From Hoeflea sp040218025 (GTDB taxonomy: Bacteria > Pseudomonadota > Alphaproteobacteria > Rhizobiales > Rhizobiaceae): 64,000 nt of DNA. The position numbers were made by a program, and so were the translations under genes. The notes below the pieces were generated by a model, which was not told where the DNA came from, did not search any database, and was given only the letters and a program-made list of their open reading frames with translations. Positions 52,667-62,108 of this stretch are shown here, in pieces. Position 1 is the stretch's first letter. Each line of letters begins with the position of its first letter. The stretch is taken from assembly GCF_040218025.1 (NCBI RefSeq), contig NZ_JAVJQD010000018.1. One strand, given 5' to 3'.

Positions 52667-53946
52667 GTGGACTGCCTGCTTCGGGTGACAACATCGCGCC
52701 GCAACAGCACCCATCTTCCGCTGCCGGAGCAACAAGCCGGAGAGGTCAGATCTCCCCCCTTGCGGGGGAGATGTCACGAAGTGACAGAGGGGGTGGTATG
52801 CATCCCCAAACTCAGGTTCATCGTCATCCCCGGGGCCTCTCATTCTTCGTCATCCACGGCCCCCTCAGTCCTCATCCTCGGGCTCCCATTCTTCGTCATC
52901 CTCGGGCTCGACCCGAGGATCCAAAGCCAAACGCAGCGACGTCGTTGCCTCCGGTATCCATCCACCACGTGTCCACGCGGTGAGGGACTCTTTTGAAAGG
53001 CACATCTTCCGGCTCGCGGACGCTCGCCCGCTGGATGCCGGATCGGGGTCCGGCATGACGGAGTGCGGGGGAGCTTCTCGTGTCTCTCCGCCGCCATCCG
53101 TGGACACCCTACGCCCACCGTCCCCGGCAATTCCGCCCCTCCCGCGATAAATCCCCCCCATTTCATCCACACCCGTCACCGCCCGTGCCATACTTGCCGC
53201 ACTCCCGCTGCCGGATGGACCGGAAACGTGCCGGTCCGGGCGGGAGGAAGGCCCCTTTGGCCGTGCCGGAACGTGCGGCAGGGCGAAAGGGGAGGCGATT
53301 GCCAGCGTGGCTCCGTCGGCGGGCCGGCTCACCTTCGCAGGGCGAGCGGGTCAAGCCGGCCACCGGGACGACCTCGGGCCGTTTGTCCGCACTGCGCGGG
53401 CGGCGGCCGGACAGCGGACCGGGCCTGTGGCGGAGCTTGCCCCGTCCCGCATGGCGCGTGAACTGCTTCATCCGAGGCGCCGCGCCCGTGCATCAAAAGG
53501 GGAGGGGCAAGGCTTCGTGCCGGAAACCGCGCCAAACACTTTCGCCGCCGCCCCCTGTCCGGGGCGGACGGTCCGGGGTCTCCCCGGATGCCCTCCGCGT
53601 CGGGCGCTCTCTTTCGGGATGGCGCCCTCAAGCGGGGAAAGCGAAGCGGCGATTGCCTGTCGGATGCGGACATCATCCGGCGATCATCGGGCCGCGCACC
53701 GGTTGCGCCACCCCGTGCATGGCACTGTGAAAGCAGCGGCATGCACACCCAACCCAACTCCGAACGGCACAGCCAGCGCGCGGCCCTCCGGACCTGAACG
53801 GCAAAACCCCGGCGGGCCACCGCGCGGGATCGCACCCCTGTTACCGTTTGGCCTGTGACCGTCTGGCCTGTGACCGCCGGGACATGACAAGGGCAGGACA
53901 CCGCGATAGCCTCCGCATACCATTCGGGCGACAGGGAGCAGGCGAG
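52667..53946. other. Long gene-poor, repeat-rich region
   Basis: No convincing gene was found in about 1.28 kb. The left third (52740-53070) carries short palindromic pieces typical of Rhizobiales intergenic repeats: TCTCCCCCTTGCGGGGGAGA at 52750-52769, GTCACGAAGTGAC nearby, TCATCCTCGGGCTCGACCCG near 52898, and a GGATGCCGGATCGGGGTCC dyad near 53034. Open frames here (53080-53730, 53307-53858) are Arg/Pro-rich with no recognised motif and are probably chance. The right part may be decayed coding sequence. Confidence 0.6.
53843..53872 (+). repeat. 15-base tandem repeat, two copies
   Basis: ACCGTTTGGCCTGTG and ACCGTCTGGCCTGTG are adjacent at 53843-53857 and 53858-53872, followed by ACCG. It lies between the repeat-rich stretch and the GFA-type gene. 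Confidence 0.8.
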
Positions 53947-54339
53947 ATGCAACACACCAAGGGCGGCTGCCTCTGCGGCAGGGTGCGGATCGAGGCGCGC
54001 GGCGAACCGCTGCGCGTCGGGCTCTGCCACTGCCTCGATTGCCGCAAGCACCACGGAGCGCTGTTTCACGCCTCGGCGATCTTCGCGGCGGCCGCGGTCA
54101 GGGTGAGTGGCGAAACCGGCGCGTACCGCGGCCGGCATTTCTGTCCCGCCTGCGGCTCCTCGGTCTACAGCCGCAGCGGCGACGAGATCGAAGTTCATCT
54201 CGGTGCGCTGGACGACCCCAATATGTTCGTCCCAGCATACGAATTGTGGACGATCCGCCGCGAGGCCTGGCTGCCGGAGTTCCCGCTCGCCGGGCGCCAT
54301 GAACGCGACCGGCCCGGCGAAAGCCGCGAGGAGGGTTGA
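53947..54339 (+). CDS. GFA-family (CENP-V/GFA) zinc-binding protein
   Basis: This 130-residue protein starts at the ATG at 53947, after GGGAGCAGGCGAG. Three Cys motifs that bind zinc are present: GGCLCGRVRIE, LCHCLDCRKHHG and FCPACGSSVYS. The domain is that of glutathione-dependent formaldehyde-activating enzyme, whose activity has been questioned; most members are of unknown role. The frame extends to 53848 without conserved sequence. It stands alone. Confidence 0.88.
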   Translation: MQHTKGGCLCGRVRIEARGEPLRVGLCHCLDCRKHHGALFHASAIFAAAAVRVSGETGAYRGRHFCPACGSSVYSRSGDEIEVHLGALDDPNMFVPAYELWTIRREAWLPEFPLAGRHERDRPGESREEG

Positions 54340-54831
54340 AGATCCGCCGCCACGGCGGCTCCTCTTCCGGCAGTTTCAGCGCCCGGCGAAGCCACAATTG
54401 CGGCCTTGCTGCAACACCCGGCCGATGAAACGCACCTTCCGGAGCCTGCCGGGTCTTTTCCATGCGAAGCGTTGCGCGTAGAAGCAACTCCAGCGCGTCA
54501 TTTTTCGCGCCGCCCATTTCGGGAGTGCGTATCATGAACAATTTTCACCTGATCCGGTAGCCAGGGCGGAGTTCGTCCGGTGAAAGCGGGCCCTGTTTCC
54601 CGCGGCCACTGGCAGCATCCGAATTCCGCCTGCGCCCCGCGTGGTCTGTCCGCCGGCCCGGTTTGTCCTTCCGGGCACGGTCGCCCCTGCATCCTGTCCG
54701 GTTGCCCATGAGATGAAGGGCCGCGACATCCGGTCCGGGCACGGCCGGCGTCGGCGATCATCGTTTTCTTCAAAGGCGTCCGCCGATGTCACGTTGTTCA
54801 GCGTCGTCTTTCGATCCCTCGAGGTATTCAA
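54340..54831. other. Intergenic stretch without genes
   Basis: About 490 bases between the GFA-type gene and the MFS pump contain no convincing gene. There is a short hairpin GCCGCCACGGCGGC near 54348-54361 after the GFA stop, which may act in termination. Open frames on the minus strand here are short or low-complexity. Confidence 0.5.
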
Positions 54832-56052
54832 ATGTCTGCTTTTCTCCGCGCCGCGCTCGTGCTCGGCCTTATGTGCGCCGTCGGTCCGCTGGCGATCGAC
54901 ATGTTCCTGCCCGCTCTGCCCACCGTCGCCGGGGATCTCGGCGGCACGGCGGCGGGCGCGCAACTCACCATCACCGCCTATTTCATCGCTTACGGCCTTG
55001 CCCAGATGGTCTACGGGCCGTTGGCCGACATGGCCGGGCGCAAGCCGCCGGTCATCGCCGGTCTTGCGCTGTTTGCCGCGGGCTCGCTCGTCTGCGCCTT
55101 CGCGCCCGACATGAACTGGCTGATTGCCGGGCGGGTTGTGCAGGCGCTCGGCGGCGCCGCCGTCATGGTGATCCCGCGCGCCATCATTCGCGACATGCAT
55201 ACCGGTCGCGAGGCGACAAGGCTGATGGCGCTGGTCATGCTTATCATCTCGGTCTCGCCGATGCTGGCTCCGCTTCTGGGCTCGGGCGTCATCGCGGTGT
55301 CCGGCTGGCGGATGATCTTCGGCGTGCTTGCCGCAGCGGCAGGGCTCAGCATCCTGATGACGCTCTTTGTGCAGCCCGAAACCCTGGCGCCCGAAAGGCG
55401 CACTCCGGTGCGCGTCAGGGCAATCCTCAGTGGTTCGGCAAGACTGCTGCGCGATCCGCTGTTCATGGGACTGACCTTCATCGGCGGCTTCGGTATGGCG
55501 AGTTTCTTCGTTTTCCTGGCGTCGGCCTCGTTTGTCTATACCGGCCACTACGGGCTCACTCCGACCGGCTTCAGCCTTGCCTTCGCCGCCAATGCGGCAG
55601 GGTTCTTCACCGCCTCGCAGCTTGCCGCATCGCTGGGAGACCGGTTCGGCCCCGAACGCGTGGTTTCGTGCGCGGTGACGGGGTTCGCGGTGTTCGCGCT
55701 GCTTCTGCTGGCGCTGGTGGCGTCGGGGCTGGATCATTTCGCGCTGCTGGTCGGGCTGCTGATCTGCGCCAATGCCTGCCTGGGTCTTGTCATCCCGACC
55801 ACCATGGTGATGGCGCTCGATGATCACGGCGACGCGGCCGGGCTCGCTTCTTCGCTCGGCGGCATGTTGCAGATGCTGGCCGGCGGTGTGCTCACCATGC
55901 TCGCAGGTCCCTTCTTCACCGATCATCCCCTGCCCATGGTCGCGGCCATCGCGGCCGCGGCACTGCTGTCGCTGGGCGCGATGCTGTTCACCCAGGCCGC
56001 CCGCTCGCGCCGGCCCATCGTTCCGGTCCTGCCGCCGGACGCTCCGGTCTGA
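54832..56052 (+). CDS. Bcr/CflA-type MFS drug efflux transporter
   Basis: This 406-residue inner-membrane protein has twelve membrane helices. It begins MSAFLRAALVLGLMCAVGPL and has the Bcr/CflA features AIDMFLPALPTV, the loop YGPLADMAGRKP and RVVQALGGAAVMVIPRAIIR. It probably exports a small drug or metabolite with proton exchange. The start at 54832 has GAGG upstream. The substrate cannot be told from sequence. Confidence 0.9.
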   Translation: MSAFLRAALVLGLMCAVGPLAIDMFLPALPTVAGDLGGTAAGAQLTITAYFIAYGLAQMVYGPLADMAGRKPPVIAGLALFAAGSLVCAFAPDMNWLIAGRVVQALGGAAVMVIPRAIIRDMHTGREATRLMALVMLIISVSPMLAPLLGSGVIAVSGWRMIFGVLAAAAGLSILMTLFVQPETLAPERRTPVRVRAILSGSARLLRDPLFMGLTFIGGFGMASFFVFLASASFVYTGHYGLTPTGFSLAFAANAAGFFTASQLAASLGDRFGPERVVSCAVTGFAVFALLLLALVASGLDHFALLVGLLICANACLGLVIPTTMVMALDDHGDAAGLASSLGGMLQMLAGGVLTMLAGPFFTDHPLPMVAAIAAAALLSLGAMLFTQAARSRRPIVPVLPPDAPV

Positions 56053-56086
56053 GGCAGGACCAGGACCGGCTGCGTCGAAATGAAAA

Positions 56087-56115
56087 CCCCCGCCGCGAAA
56101 ATCTCGCGACGGGGG
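56087..56115 (-). terminator. Terminator hairpin between convergent genes
   Basis: CCCCCGCCGCGA and TCGCGACGGGGG pair with one mismatch around a short AT-rich loop. On the minus strand the stem is followed by a T run, so it mainly serves the 56186-56422 gene. It may also limit read-through from the MFS gene. Confidence 0.7.
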
Positions 56116-56185
56116 GATGCGCCCGGAGGCTGAAGCTGTTCCCGCAGGCTCGAAGCGGTCCGGGGCGCGGCCGGACGGCCTGCCC

Positions 56186-56422
56186 TTACCGGCCCTGGGT
56201 CACGATCACCGGGATCAGCAGGTCTCCCCAGTTGCCGTCGCCGCCGTGATGGCGCGCGGAGCGCACCAGTTCCACGGAGACGCCCGCATCCACGGCCTTC
56301 ATCACCGAGTGATTGAGCCTGTGCAGATCGTTGGCGAGCATGCGGATCGCCGCCTGCTGGTCGTTCGACATGGCCGATGACTGTTCTTCGGCTCTTTCCT
56401 TGACGCGGGTCTGGGGTGACAT
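56186..56422 (-). CDS. Small conserved protein downstream of isocitrate lyase
   Basis: This 78-residue protein is chosen from the second ATG (56422), because AGGAG lies eight bases from it and only two from the ATG at 56428. It reads MSPQTRVKERAEEQSSAMSN, then IRMLANDLHRLNHSVMKAVD and a C-terminal ARHHGGDGNWGDLLIPVI. From memory, related small proteins follow aceA in other rhizobia. The function is unknown; the charged start and compact middle suggest a soluble protein. It is 81 bases after the aceA stop, on the same strand, so they are probably co-transcribed. Confidence 0.75.
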   Translation of the reverse strand: MSPQTRVKERAEEQSSAMSNDQQAAIRMLANDLHRLNHSVMKAVDAGVSVELVRSARHHGGDGNWGDLLIPVIVTQGR

Positions 56423-56503
56423 TGGCATTTCTCCTCTGACGGGGTTTGTGATCGGTTGTCCGGTTGGGCCCTCCGCCCGCCAAGGCTGGCGGAGGGTTTT
56501 GCG

Positions 56504-57793
56504 TTATTCGGCTGCGGGCTTGAACTGGGCCGACTCGGTGGATTCGCCCATGGCGGTGGTCGACGACTTGCCGCCGGTGATCGCCATCGACACGGCGTCG
56601 AAATAGCCGGTGCCCACCTCGCGCTGGTGCTTGGTCGCGGTGTAGCCGTTGACCTCGGAAGCGAACTCCGCTTCCTGCAGTTCCGAATAGGCGGCCATCT
56701 GGCGGTCCTTGTAGCCGCGGGCCAGTTCGAACATGCCGTAGTTGAGCTGGTGGAAACCGGCCAGAGTGATGAACTGGAACTTGTAGCCCATGGCGCCGAG
56801 TTCACGCTGGAACTTGGCGATCGTCGCATCGTCGAGGTTCTTCTTCCAGTTGAACGACGGCGAGCAGTTGTAGGCGAGCAGCTTGCCCGGATGCTCCCTG
56901 TGCACGGCCTCGGCGAACTTGCGGGCCTGCTCGAGATCCGGCTTCGAGGTCTCGCACCAGATCAGGTCGCAATGCGGCGCATAGGCATTGGCCCGGGCTA
57001 TGCAGGAATCGAGGCCGTTCTTGATGTTGTAGAAGCCTTCCACCGTGCGCCCGGCGTCGTAGTCGACGAATTCGCGGTCGCGCTCGTCAATGTCGGAGGT
57101 CAGAAGCTTCGCGGCTTCCGCATCGGTGCGGGCGATGACAAGCGTCGGCGTGCCCATCACGTCGGCGGCCAGACGCGCCGCGTTGAGGTTGCGGATGTGC
57201 GCCGCGGTCGGGATCAGAACCTTGCCGCCCAGGTGGCCGCACTTCTTTTCCGAGGCCAGCTGGTCTTCATAGTGAACCCCGGCAACGCCGGCCTCGATGA
57301 AGGCCTTCATGATTTCGAAAGCGTTGAGCGGTCCGCCGAAACCGGCTTCTGCGTCGGCGACGATCGGCGCGAACCAGGTATCGACCGACAATCCGTTGCC
57401 TTCCGCGGTCTCGATCTGGTCGGCGCGCTGCAGCGTGCGGTTGATGCGCTTGGCCAGCTCCGGCGCGGCATTGGCCGGATAGAGCGACTGGTCCGGATAC
57501 ATCGACGAGGCGGTGTTGGAATCGGCAGCCACCTGCCAGCCCGAAAGGTAGATGGCCTTCAGCCCTGCGCGAACCTGCTGCATGGCCTGGTTGCCGGTCA
57601 TGGCGCCGAGCGAATTGACGAAGTCTTCCTCGTGGATCAGCTTCCACAGCCGGTTGGCGCCCATTTCAGCCAGGCTGTACTTGATATTGACCGAGCCGCG
57701 CAGCTTCTGGACGTCCTCGGGGCTGTAGGGGCGCTCGATGCCGTCGTAGCGGCCTTCCGGTGCGGTGGGGACGAGGTTGTAAAAATCAGTCAT
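56504..57793 (-). CDS. aceA: Isocitrate lyase
   Basis: This 429-residue enzyme splits isocitrate to glyoxylate and succinate in the glyoxylate shunt. The catalytic motif KKCGH is at 183-187, with C185 as the catalytic residue, followed by LGGKVLIPT. Other family parts are WFAPIVADAEAGFGGPLNAF and TLAGFHQLNYGMFELARGYK. The start at 57793 has GGAG at nine bases. An extension to 57889 is not conserved. It is divergent from a RamB/ScfR-like regulator, as in many alphaproteobacteria. Confidence 0.97.
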   Translation of the reverse strand: MTDFYNLVPTAPEGRYDGIERPYSPEDVQKLRGSVNIKYSLAEMGANRLWKLIHEEDFVNSLGAMTGNQAMQQVRAGLKAIYLSGWQVAADSNTASSMYPDQSLYPANAAPELAKRINRTLQRADQIETAEGNGLSVDTWFAPIVADAEAGFGGPLNAFEIMKAFIEAGVAGVHYEDQLASEKKCGHLGGKVLIPTAAHIRNLNAARLAADVMGTPTLVIARTDAEAAKLLTSDIDERDREFVDYDAGRTVEGFYNIKNGLDSCIARANAYAPHCDLIWCETSKPDLEQARKFAEAVHREHPGKLLAYNCSPSFNWKKNLDDATIAKFQRELGAMGYKFQFITLAGFHQLNYGMFELARGYKDRQMAAYSELQEAEFASEVNGYTATKHQREVGTGYFDAVSMAITGGKSSTTAMGESTESAQFKPAAE

Positions 57794-57871
57794 GATGTGT
57801 CTCCGATCTGCAAACTGTCTTGGCTTGGCGGGCAGGCCTGGGAGGTGCTTGGCCGCTCCTGATGTGACGAG

Positions 57872-58033
57872 ATTTACATTGCGCTGCACATGAAGCCGAG
57901 AAAATTCCGCATTTTCAGTGAGAAATAGAAGTCACGCTGTATTGCCTTTGACAGAAGGCGCTTGTAAATTTGTCAACATTGTAAATACCCGGATCTCGAC
58001 GAAATCAGGTCCGCACTGTAAACATTTGTAAAA
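57872..58033. promoter_or_regulatory. Cluster of TGTAAA boxes between aceA and its regulator
   Basis: The divergent gap (57794-58102) contains TTGTAAAT at 57962-57969, ATTGTAAAT at 57978-57986, CTGTAAAC at 58016-58023, TTTGTAAAA at 58025-58033 and, on the minus strand, TGTAAAT at 57872-57878. Repeated boxes in the control region of aceA and a RamB-type gene suggest binding sites for that regulator. The rest of the gap holds no gene. Confidence 0.55.
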
Positions 58034-58102
58034 ATGACGCTGTATCAGGAGCCGGAAATCTGCCCCGGTTCTTCCGCGCAACCCGGAACCAGACAGGCGC
58101 AC

Positions 58103-59542
58103 ATGGCCGACCAGAAAATATTCGCAGGCCCCCGCATCCGCCGCATCCGCAACGCCAAGGGGCTGACCCAGACCGCCATGGCCGAGGCGCTCGGCATCTC
58201 GCCGTCCTATCTCAACCTGATCGAGCGCAATCAGCGGCCGCTCACCGTCCAGCTCATTCTGAAGCTGTCCTCGGTCTACAAGCTCGACGTCGAAGAGCTC
58301 CAGGGCGAGGCCGCGGGCGGGGCGCTGTCGAGCCTCAAGGAGGTCTTCGCCGATCCGCTGATTGCCGGTGAACTCCCGGGCGATCAGGAGGTGGTGGAGA
58401 TCGCCGAAGCCGCGCCCAACGCCAGCGCCGCCATCGTCAAGCTTCACCGCGCCTACCGCGAGCAGGCCGAACGGCTGTCGGACCTTTCATCCATGCTGGC
58501 CCGCGAGGGACATGCGCCATCGCTGTCGGGCGCCCGGCTGCCGATGGACGAGGTTCGCGAGGTGATGGAGGCCAGGCCCAATCATCACCCGGCTCTGGAG
58601 GAGGAGGCGGAAGCCTTCCACGCCCTGCTCAAGCCCGGCGATGACCTGATGGGCGCGCTCAAGGCCTGGCTCAGGACCGAGCATGGCGTCGTCGTCCGCT
58701 CGCTGCCGGTCGCCACCATGCCCAACTGGCGCCGCCGCTACGACCGGCATTCGCAGCGGCTGTTTCTCTCCGAGCGGCTGTCGCCATTCGATCAGTTGCG
58801 CGAGGTCGCCATGGAGGCGGCGCTGATCAGGATGAATGTCGCGATCGCCGCGGGGATAAACGAACTGAAGCTGTCGAGCGACGAGGCCCGGCGCATCGCC
58901 CGGTTCGAGCTTGCCCGCTATGCCGCGCATGCGCTGATGATGCCCTATCAGGCCTTCCATGCGGCAGCCCAGCGGGCCCGATATGATATAGACGTGCTGA
59001 AATCGCGCTATGGCGTCTCTTTCGAACAGGCGGCCAACCGGTTGACGACGCTCTGCCGCGCCAATCTCCAGGGCGTTCCGTTCTTCATGCTGGAGGTCGA
59101 TGTCGCCGGCCACCGTTTCCGTCGTGCCGGAGCCCAGGGATTTCCGCAGCAGCGCTTTGGCGGAAACTGCCCGAAACTGTCGGTGCACGCCGCCTTCTCC
59201 CAACCGGCGCAGGTGCTCGTCGAAGCCGTCGAAATGCCGGGCGGAGCGGAATTCATCACCATCTCGCGGACGCTGGAAGGTCCGCAGGGCTCGTTTTCTG
59301 AGCGGCCGCGCCGAACCGCGATCCTGCTTGGCTGCGATATCGGCTTTCGCGACGAGATCGTCTATGGCGAAGCCTTGCCGGTCAGGGCAGGAAAGAGCCC
59401 GCGCGCCCTTTCCATTCCCGTTGGTCCGTCCTGCCGTCTTTGCGAGCGCAGCGGTTGCCTCGCCCGCGCCGAACCGCCGATCACGCGGCCCCTGGGCCTC
59501 GATGAAATGGTCACGGGGCTTTCAGCCTTCGATTTCCAGTAG
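58103..59542 (+). CDS. RamB/ScfR-like XRE-family regulator of acetate and short-chain acid metabolism
   Basis: This 479-residue protein starts at the ATG at 58103 (MADQKIFAGPRIRRIRNAKG); the frame extends to 58034. An N-terminal helix-turn-helix (about 10-62, with GISPSYLNLIERNQRPLTVQ) is followed by a long helical part, a degenerate ImmA/IrrE-like (DUF955) segment around residues 210-300, and a C-terminal DUF2083 part with the Cys motif SCRLCERSGCLARAEPP. The layout is that of RamB and short-chain fatty-acid regulators. It is divergent from aceA and probably controls it through the TGTAAA boxes. Confidence 0.88.
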   Translation: MADQKIFAGPRIRRIRNAKGLTQTAMAEALGISPSYLNLIERNQRPLTVQLILKLSSVYKLDVEELQGEAAGGALSSLKEVFADPLIAGELPGDQEVVEIAEAAPNASAAIVKLHRAYREQAERLSDLSSMLAREGHAPSLSGARLPMDEVREVMEARPNHHPALEEEAEAFHALLKPGDDLMGALKAWLRTEHGVVVRSLPVATMPNWRRRYDRHSQRLFLSERLSPFDQLREVAMEAALIRMNVAIAAGINELKLSSDEARRIARFELARYAAHALMMPYQAFHAAAQRARYDIDVLKSRYGVSFEQAANRLTTLCRANLQGVPFFMLEVDVAGHRFRRAGAQGFPQQRFGGNCPKLSVHAAFSQPAQVLVEAVEMPGGAEFITISRTLEGPQGSFSERPRRTAILLGCDIGFRDEIVYGEALPVRAGKSPRALSIPVGPSCRLCERSGCLARAEPPITRPLGLDEMVTGLSAFDFQ

Positions 59543-59804
59543 CGATGGCCCGCATCCGGCGCGCGCAAAAAGGGGGCGTCCCGCGATGCGGGATTGCGTT
59601 GCAGCATTAACCGGTTCGATCGGCCTGTTTCCTCTTGTTAGTCCGGCAATTCCTTCATAGGGTTGGACGTCCGCATGCCACCGTCATCACTGGCGCTGGC
59701 GCGGATCCACGCCGGAGGAAGGCAGGCTGGCACGGTTTCGGCACGAGACTGTCGCCCGGTTCTGCCGCCTCGGCTGGGGAACAAAGATAAAGAGAGGAAC
59801 AGGA

Positions 59805-60902
59805 ATGACCCTGAAAACCCGCCTATTCTCCGCAGCCGTACTGCTTGCCGCATCCACCGCGCTCGCATCGGCTCAGGATCGCGTTGTCAACATCTACAAC
59901 TGGTCCGACTACATCGACGAATCCATCCTGACCGAGTTCACCGAGGAAACCGGGATCGAAGTCGTCTATGACGTTTTCGATTCCAACGAAGTTCTCGAGA
60001 CCAAGCTGCTGGCCGGCTCGACAGGCTATGACATCGTGGTGCCGACCGGAACCTTCCTGGCCAACCAGATCCAGGCCGGCGTGTTCCAGAAACTCGACAA
60101 GTCAAAGCTCTCCAACCTCGAAAACATGGACCCGGCCATCTCCGCGCGGCTCGAAAAATACGATCCGGGCAATGAGTATGCCGTCAACTACATGTGGGGC
60201 ACCACCGGACTCGGCTACAATGTCGACATGGTCAAGGAACGCCTTGGCGCCGATGCCGAACTCAACACCTGGGATCTGTTGTTCGATACCGAAACGGTTG
60301 CGAAACTGGCCGATTGCGGCGTCTTCATGCTCGACGCCCCGACCGAGACTGTTCCGGCGGCGCTCAACTATCTCGGCATGGACCCGGACCTGAAGACCGC
60401 GGAAGGCTATGATGCGGCGAAGGCCAAGCTGCTTGAGGTTCGGCCGAACATCCGCAAGTTCCATTCGTCGGAGTACATCAACGCGCTCGCGAATGGCGAC
60501 ATCTGCCTTGCCATGGGCTGGTCCGGCGACATCCTTCAGGCGCGTGACCGTGCTGCCGAGGCGGACGCCGGTGTGAGCGTCGAATACACCATTCCCAAGG
60601 AAGGCGCTCTCATGTGGTTCGACAACATGGCGATTCCCGCTGATGCGCCGAATGTCGAGGAAGCGCATGAATTCCTCAACTACATCATGCGCCCGGAAGT
60701 CATGGCCAAGGCGTCGAACTACGTCTACTACGCCAACGGCAACGCCGCTTCCAAGCAGTTCCTCAACGACGATGTGATCGGCGACCCGGCGATCTACCCG
60801 AGCGAGGAAACCGTTGAGCGTCTCTACACCGTCTCCCCGGAGAACGCGCGTGAGAAGCGGATGCTCAACCGGGCCTGGACCGAAGTCAAATCCGGACAGT
60901 GA
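59805..60902 (+). CDS. potF: Polyamine ABC transporter substrate-binding protein
   Basis: This 365-residue periplasmic protein has a signal peptide (MTLKTRLFSAAVLLAASTAL, cleaved after ASA). It begins the mature part with VVNIYNWSDYIDESILTEFT, the SBP-like start of the PotF/PotD family; acidic residues in LAMGWSGDI and WFDNMAIPADAP line the polyamine pocket. AAGAGAGGAAC precedes the ATG. A strong terminator separates it from potG, so it can be made in excess. The call as PotF (putrescine) rather than PotD rests on operon order. Confidence 0.92.
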   Translation: MTLKTRLFSAAVLLAASTALASAQDRVVNIYNWSDYIDESILTEFTEETGIEVVYDVFDSNEVLETKLLAGSTGYDIVVPTGTFLANQIQAGVFQKLDKSKLSNLENMDPAISARLEKYDPGNEYAVNYMWGTTGLGYNVDMVKERLGADAELNTWDLLFDTETVAKLADCGVFMLDAPTETVPAALNYLGMDPDLKTAEGYDAAKAKLLEVRPNIRKFHSSEYINALANGDICLAMGWSGDILQARDRAAEADAGVSVEYTIPKEGALMWFDNMAIPADAPNVEEAHEFLNYIMRPEVMAKASNYVYYANGNAASKQFLNDDVIGDPAIYPSEETVERLYTVSPENAREKRMLNRAWTEVKSGQ

Positions 60903-60910
60903 TGCATCAG

Positions 60911-60941
60911 ACCCCGGCGCCCGAGCGCCGGGGTTTTTTTC
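60911..60941 (+). terminator. Rho-independent terminator after potF
   Basis: Perfect arms CCCCGGCGC (60912-60920) and GCGCCGGGG (60925-60933) with a four-base loop are followed by seven T. It lies between potF and potG and can lower expression of the downstream transport genes. Confidence 0.9.
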
Positions 60942-60962
60942 TTTGGATCGGGTGGGACTCCA

Positions 60963-62102
60963 ATGCCGTCTCTGGGTAGTATCCGTCGTTCATTCGCGCC
61001 GTGGGAAGATCCCGCTGCCAAACCCTATATTTCCTTCCAGAATGTGACCAAGCGATTCGGTACATTTACCGCTGTCGAAAACCTGTCGCTCAATGTCTAC
61101 GAGCGCGAGTTCTTCTCGCTGTTGGGTCCGTCGGGCTGCGGCAAGACCACGCTTTTGCGGATGCTTGCCGGGTTCGAAGAGCCCACCGAGGGCGAACTCT
61201 ATCTCGACGGCCAGCCGCTCAAGGGCGTTCCGCCCCACAAGCGCCCGGTCAACATGATGTTCCAGTCCTATGCGCTGTTTCCGCACATGAGCGTGGCCGA
61301 CAACATTGCCTTCGGCCTCAAGCAGGACGGCATGGAAAAGGGCGCCCGCGACGAACGCGTCGAACAGATGCTCAAGCTCGTCAAGCTCGAGGACTTTGCC
61401 GGACGCAAGCCCCACCAGCTTTCCGGCGGTCAGCGTCAGCGTGTGGCGCTTGCACGCTCGGTCGCCAAGCGGCCGAAGCTTCTCATACTCGATGAACCGC
61501 TGGGCGCGCTCGACAAGAAGCTGCGCGAGGAAACCCAGTTCGAACTGATGGACCTCCAGCAGGAGCTTGGCCTGACCTTCATGATCGTGACCCACGACCA
61601 GGAAGAGGCAATGACCATGTCCGATCGCATCGCGGTGATGGACAAGGGGGTGATCGTGCAGACCGGGACCCCGGCCGAGATCTACGAGGCGCCGAATTCC
61701 CGCTACGTCGCCGATTTCATCGGGTCCGTGAACACGCTCGAAGGCAAGGTCACGGCGTTGGGCGATGATCAGGTGGTGCTTGACGGACCGGACGGCAAAA
61801 TCACCGGCGCGACCCGTGAAACTGCGCCGAAAGAAGGCGCGACGGCTTGGTTCGCAATTCGCCCCGAAAAGATATCGGTCAGCCGCACGCGTCCCGAGGG
61901 CGCGGTCAATGCGCTCGAAGGCGAGGTGTGGGACATCGCCTATCTCGGTGACATGACCGTCATCAATGTCAGGCTTGGGTCCGGAACCGTGATGCAGGCG
62001 GCGCTGTTGAACCGGTTGCGCCTGGTCGAGGATCCGATCGGCTACGATGAGCGGATCTGGCTGTCGTTTGGCGCCGATTCCGGCATCGTGCTTGAGCGGT
62101 GA
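60963..62102 (+). CDS. potG: Polyamine ABC transporter ATPase
   Basis: This 379-residue ATPase has Walker A (GPSGCGKTT), Q-loop (MMFQSYALFPHMSV), signature LSGGQRQRVALARSV, Walker B (LLILDEPLGALD) and the switch His (VTHDQEE). The C-terminal TOBE domain spans about 270-379. The start at 60963 follows the potF terminator by 22 bases. It energises import through PotH and PotI. Confidence 0.94.
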   Translation: MPSLGSIRRSFAPWEDPAAKPYISFQNVTKRFGTFTAVENLSLNVYEREFFSLLGPSGCGKTTLLRMLAGFEEPTEGELYLDGQPLKGVPPHKRPVNMMFQSYALFPHMSVADNIAFGLKQDGMEKGARDERVEQMLKLVKLEDFAGRKPHQLSGGQRQRVALARSVAKRPKLLILDEPLGALDKKLREETQFELMDLQQELGLTFMIVTHDQEEAMTMSDRIAVMDKGVIVQTGTPAEIYEAPNSRYVADFIGSVNTLEGKVTALGDDQVVLDGPDGKITGATRETAPKEGATAWFAIRPEKISVSRTRPEGAVNALEGEVWDIAYLGDMTVINVRLGSGTVMQAALLNRLRLVEDPIGYDERIWLSFGADSGIVLER

Positions 62103-62108
62103 CGGATC

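Noticed and set aside
53080..53858. Two plus-strand frames in the gene-poor region as possible new genes
   Set aside because: Both are rich in Arg, Pro and Gly without hydrophobic cores or motifs, and they overlap in different frames.
53329..54300. Minus-strand frame of 323 codons
   Set aside because: Half of it is antisense to the GFA-type zinc protein and the rest is low-complexity.
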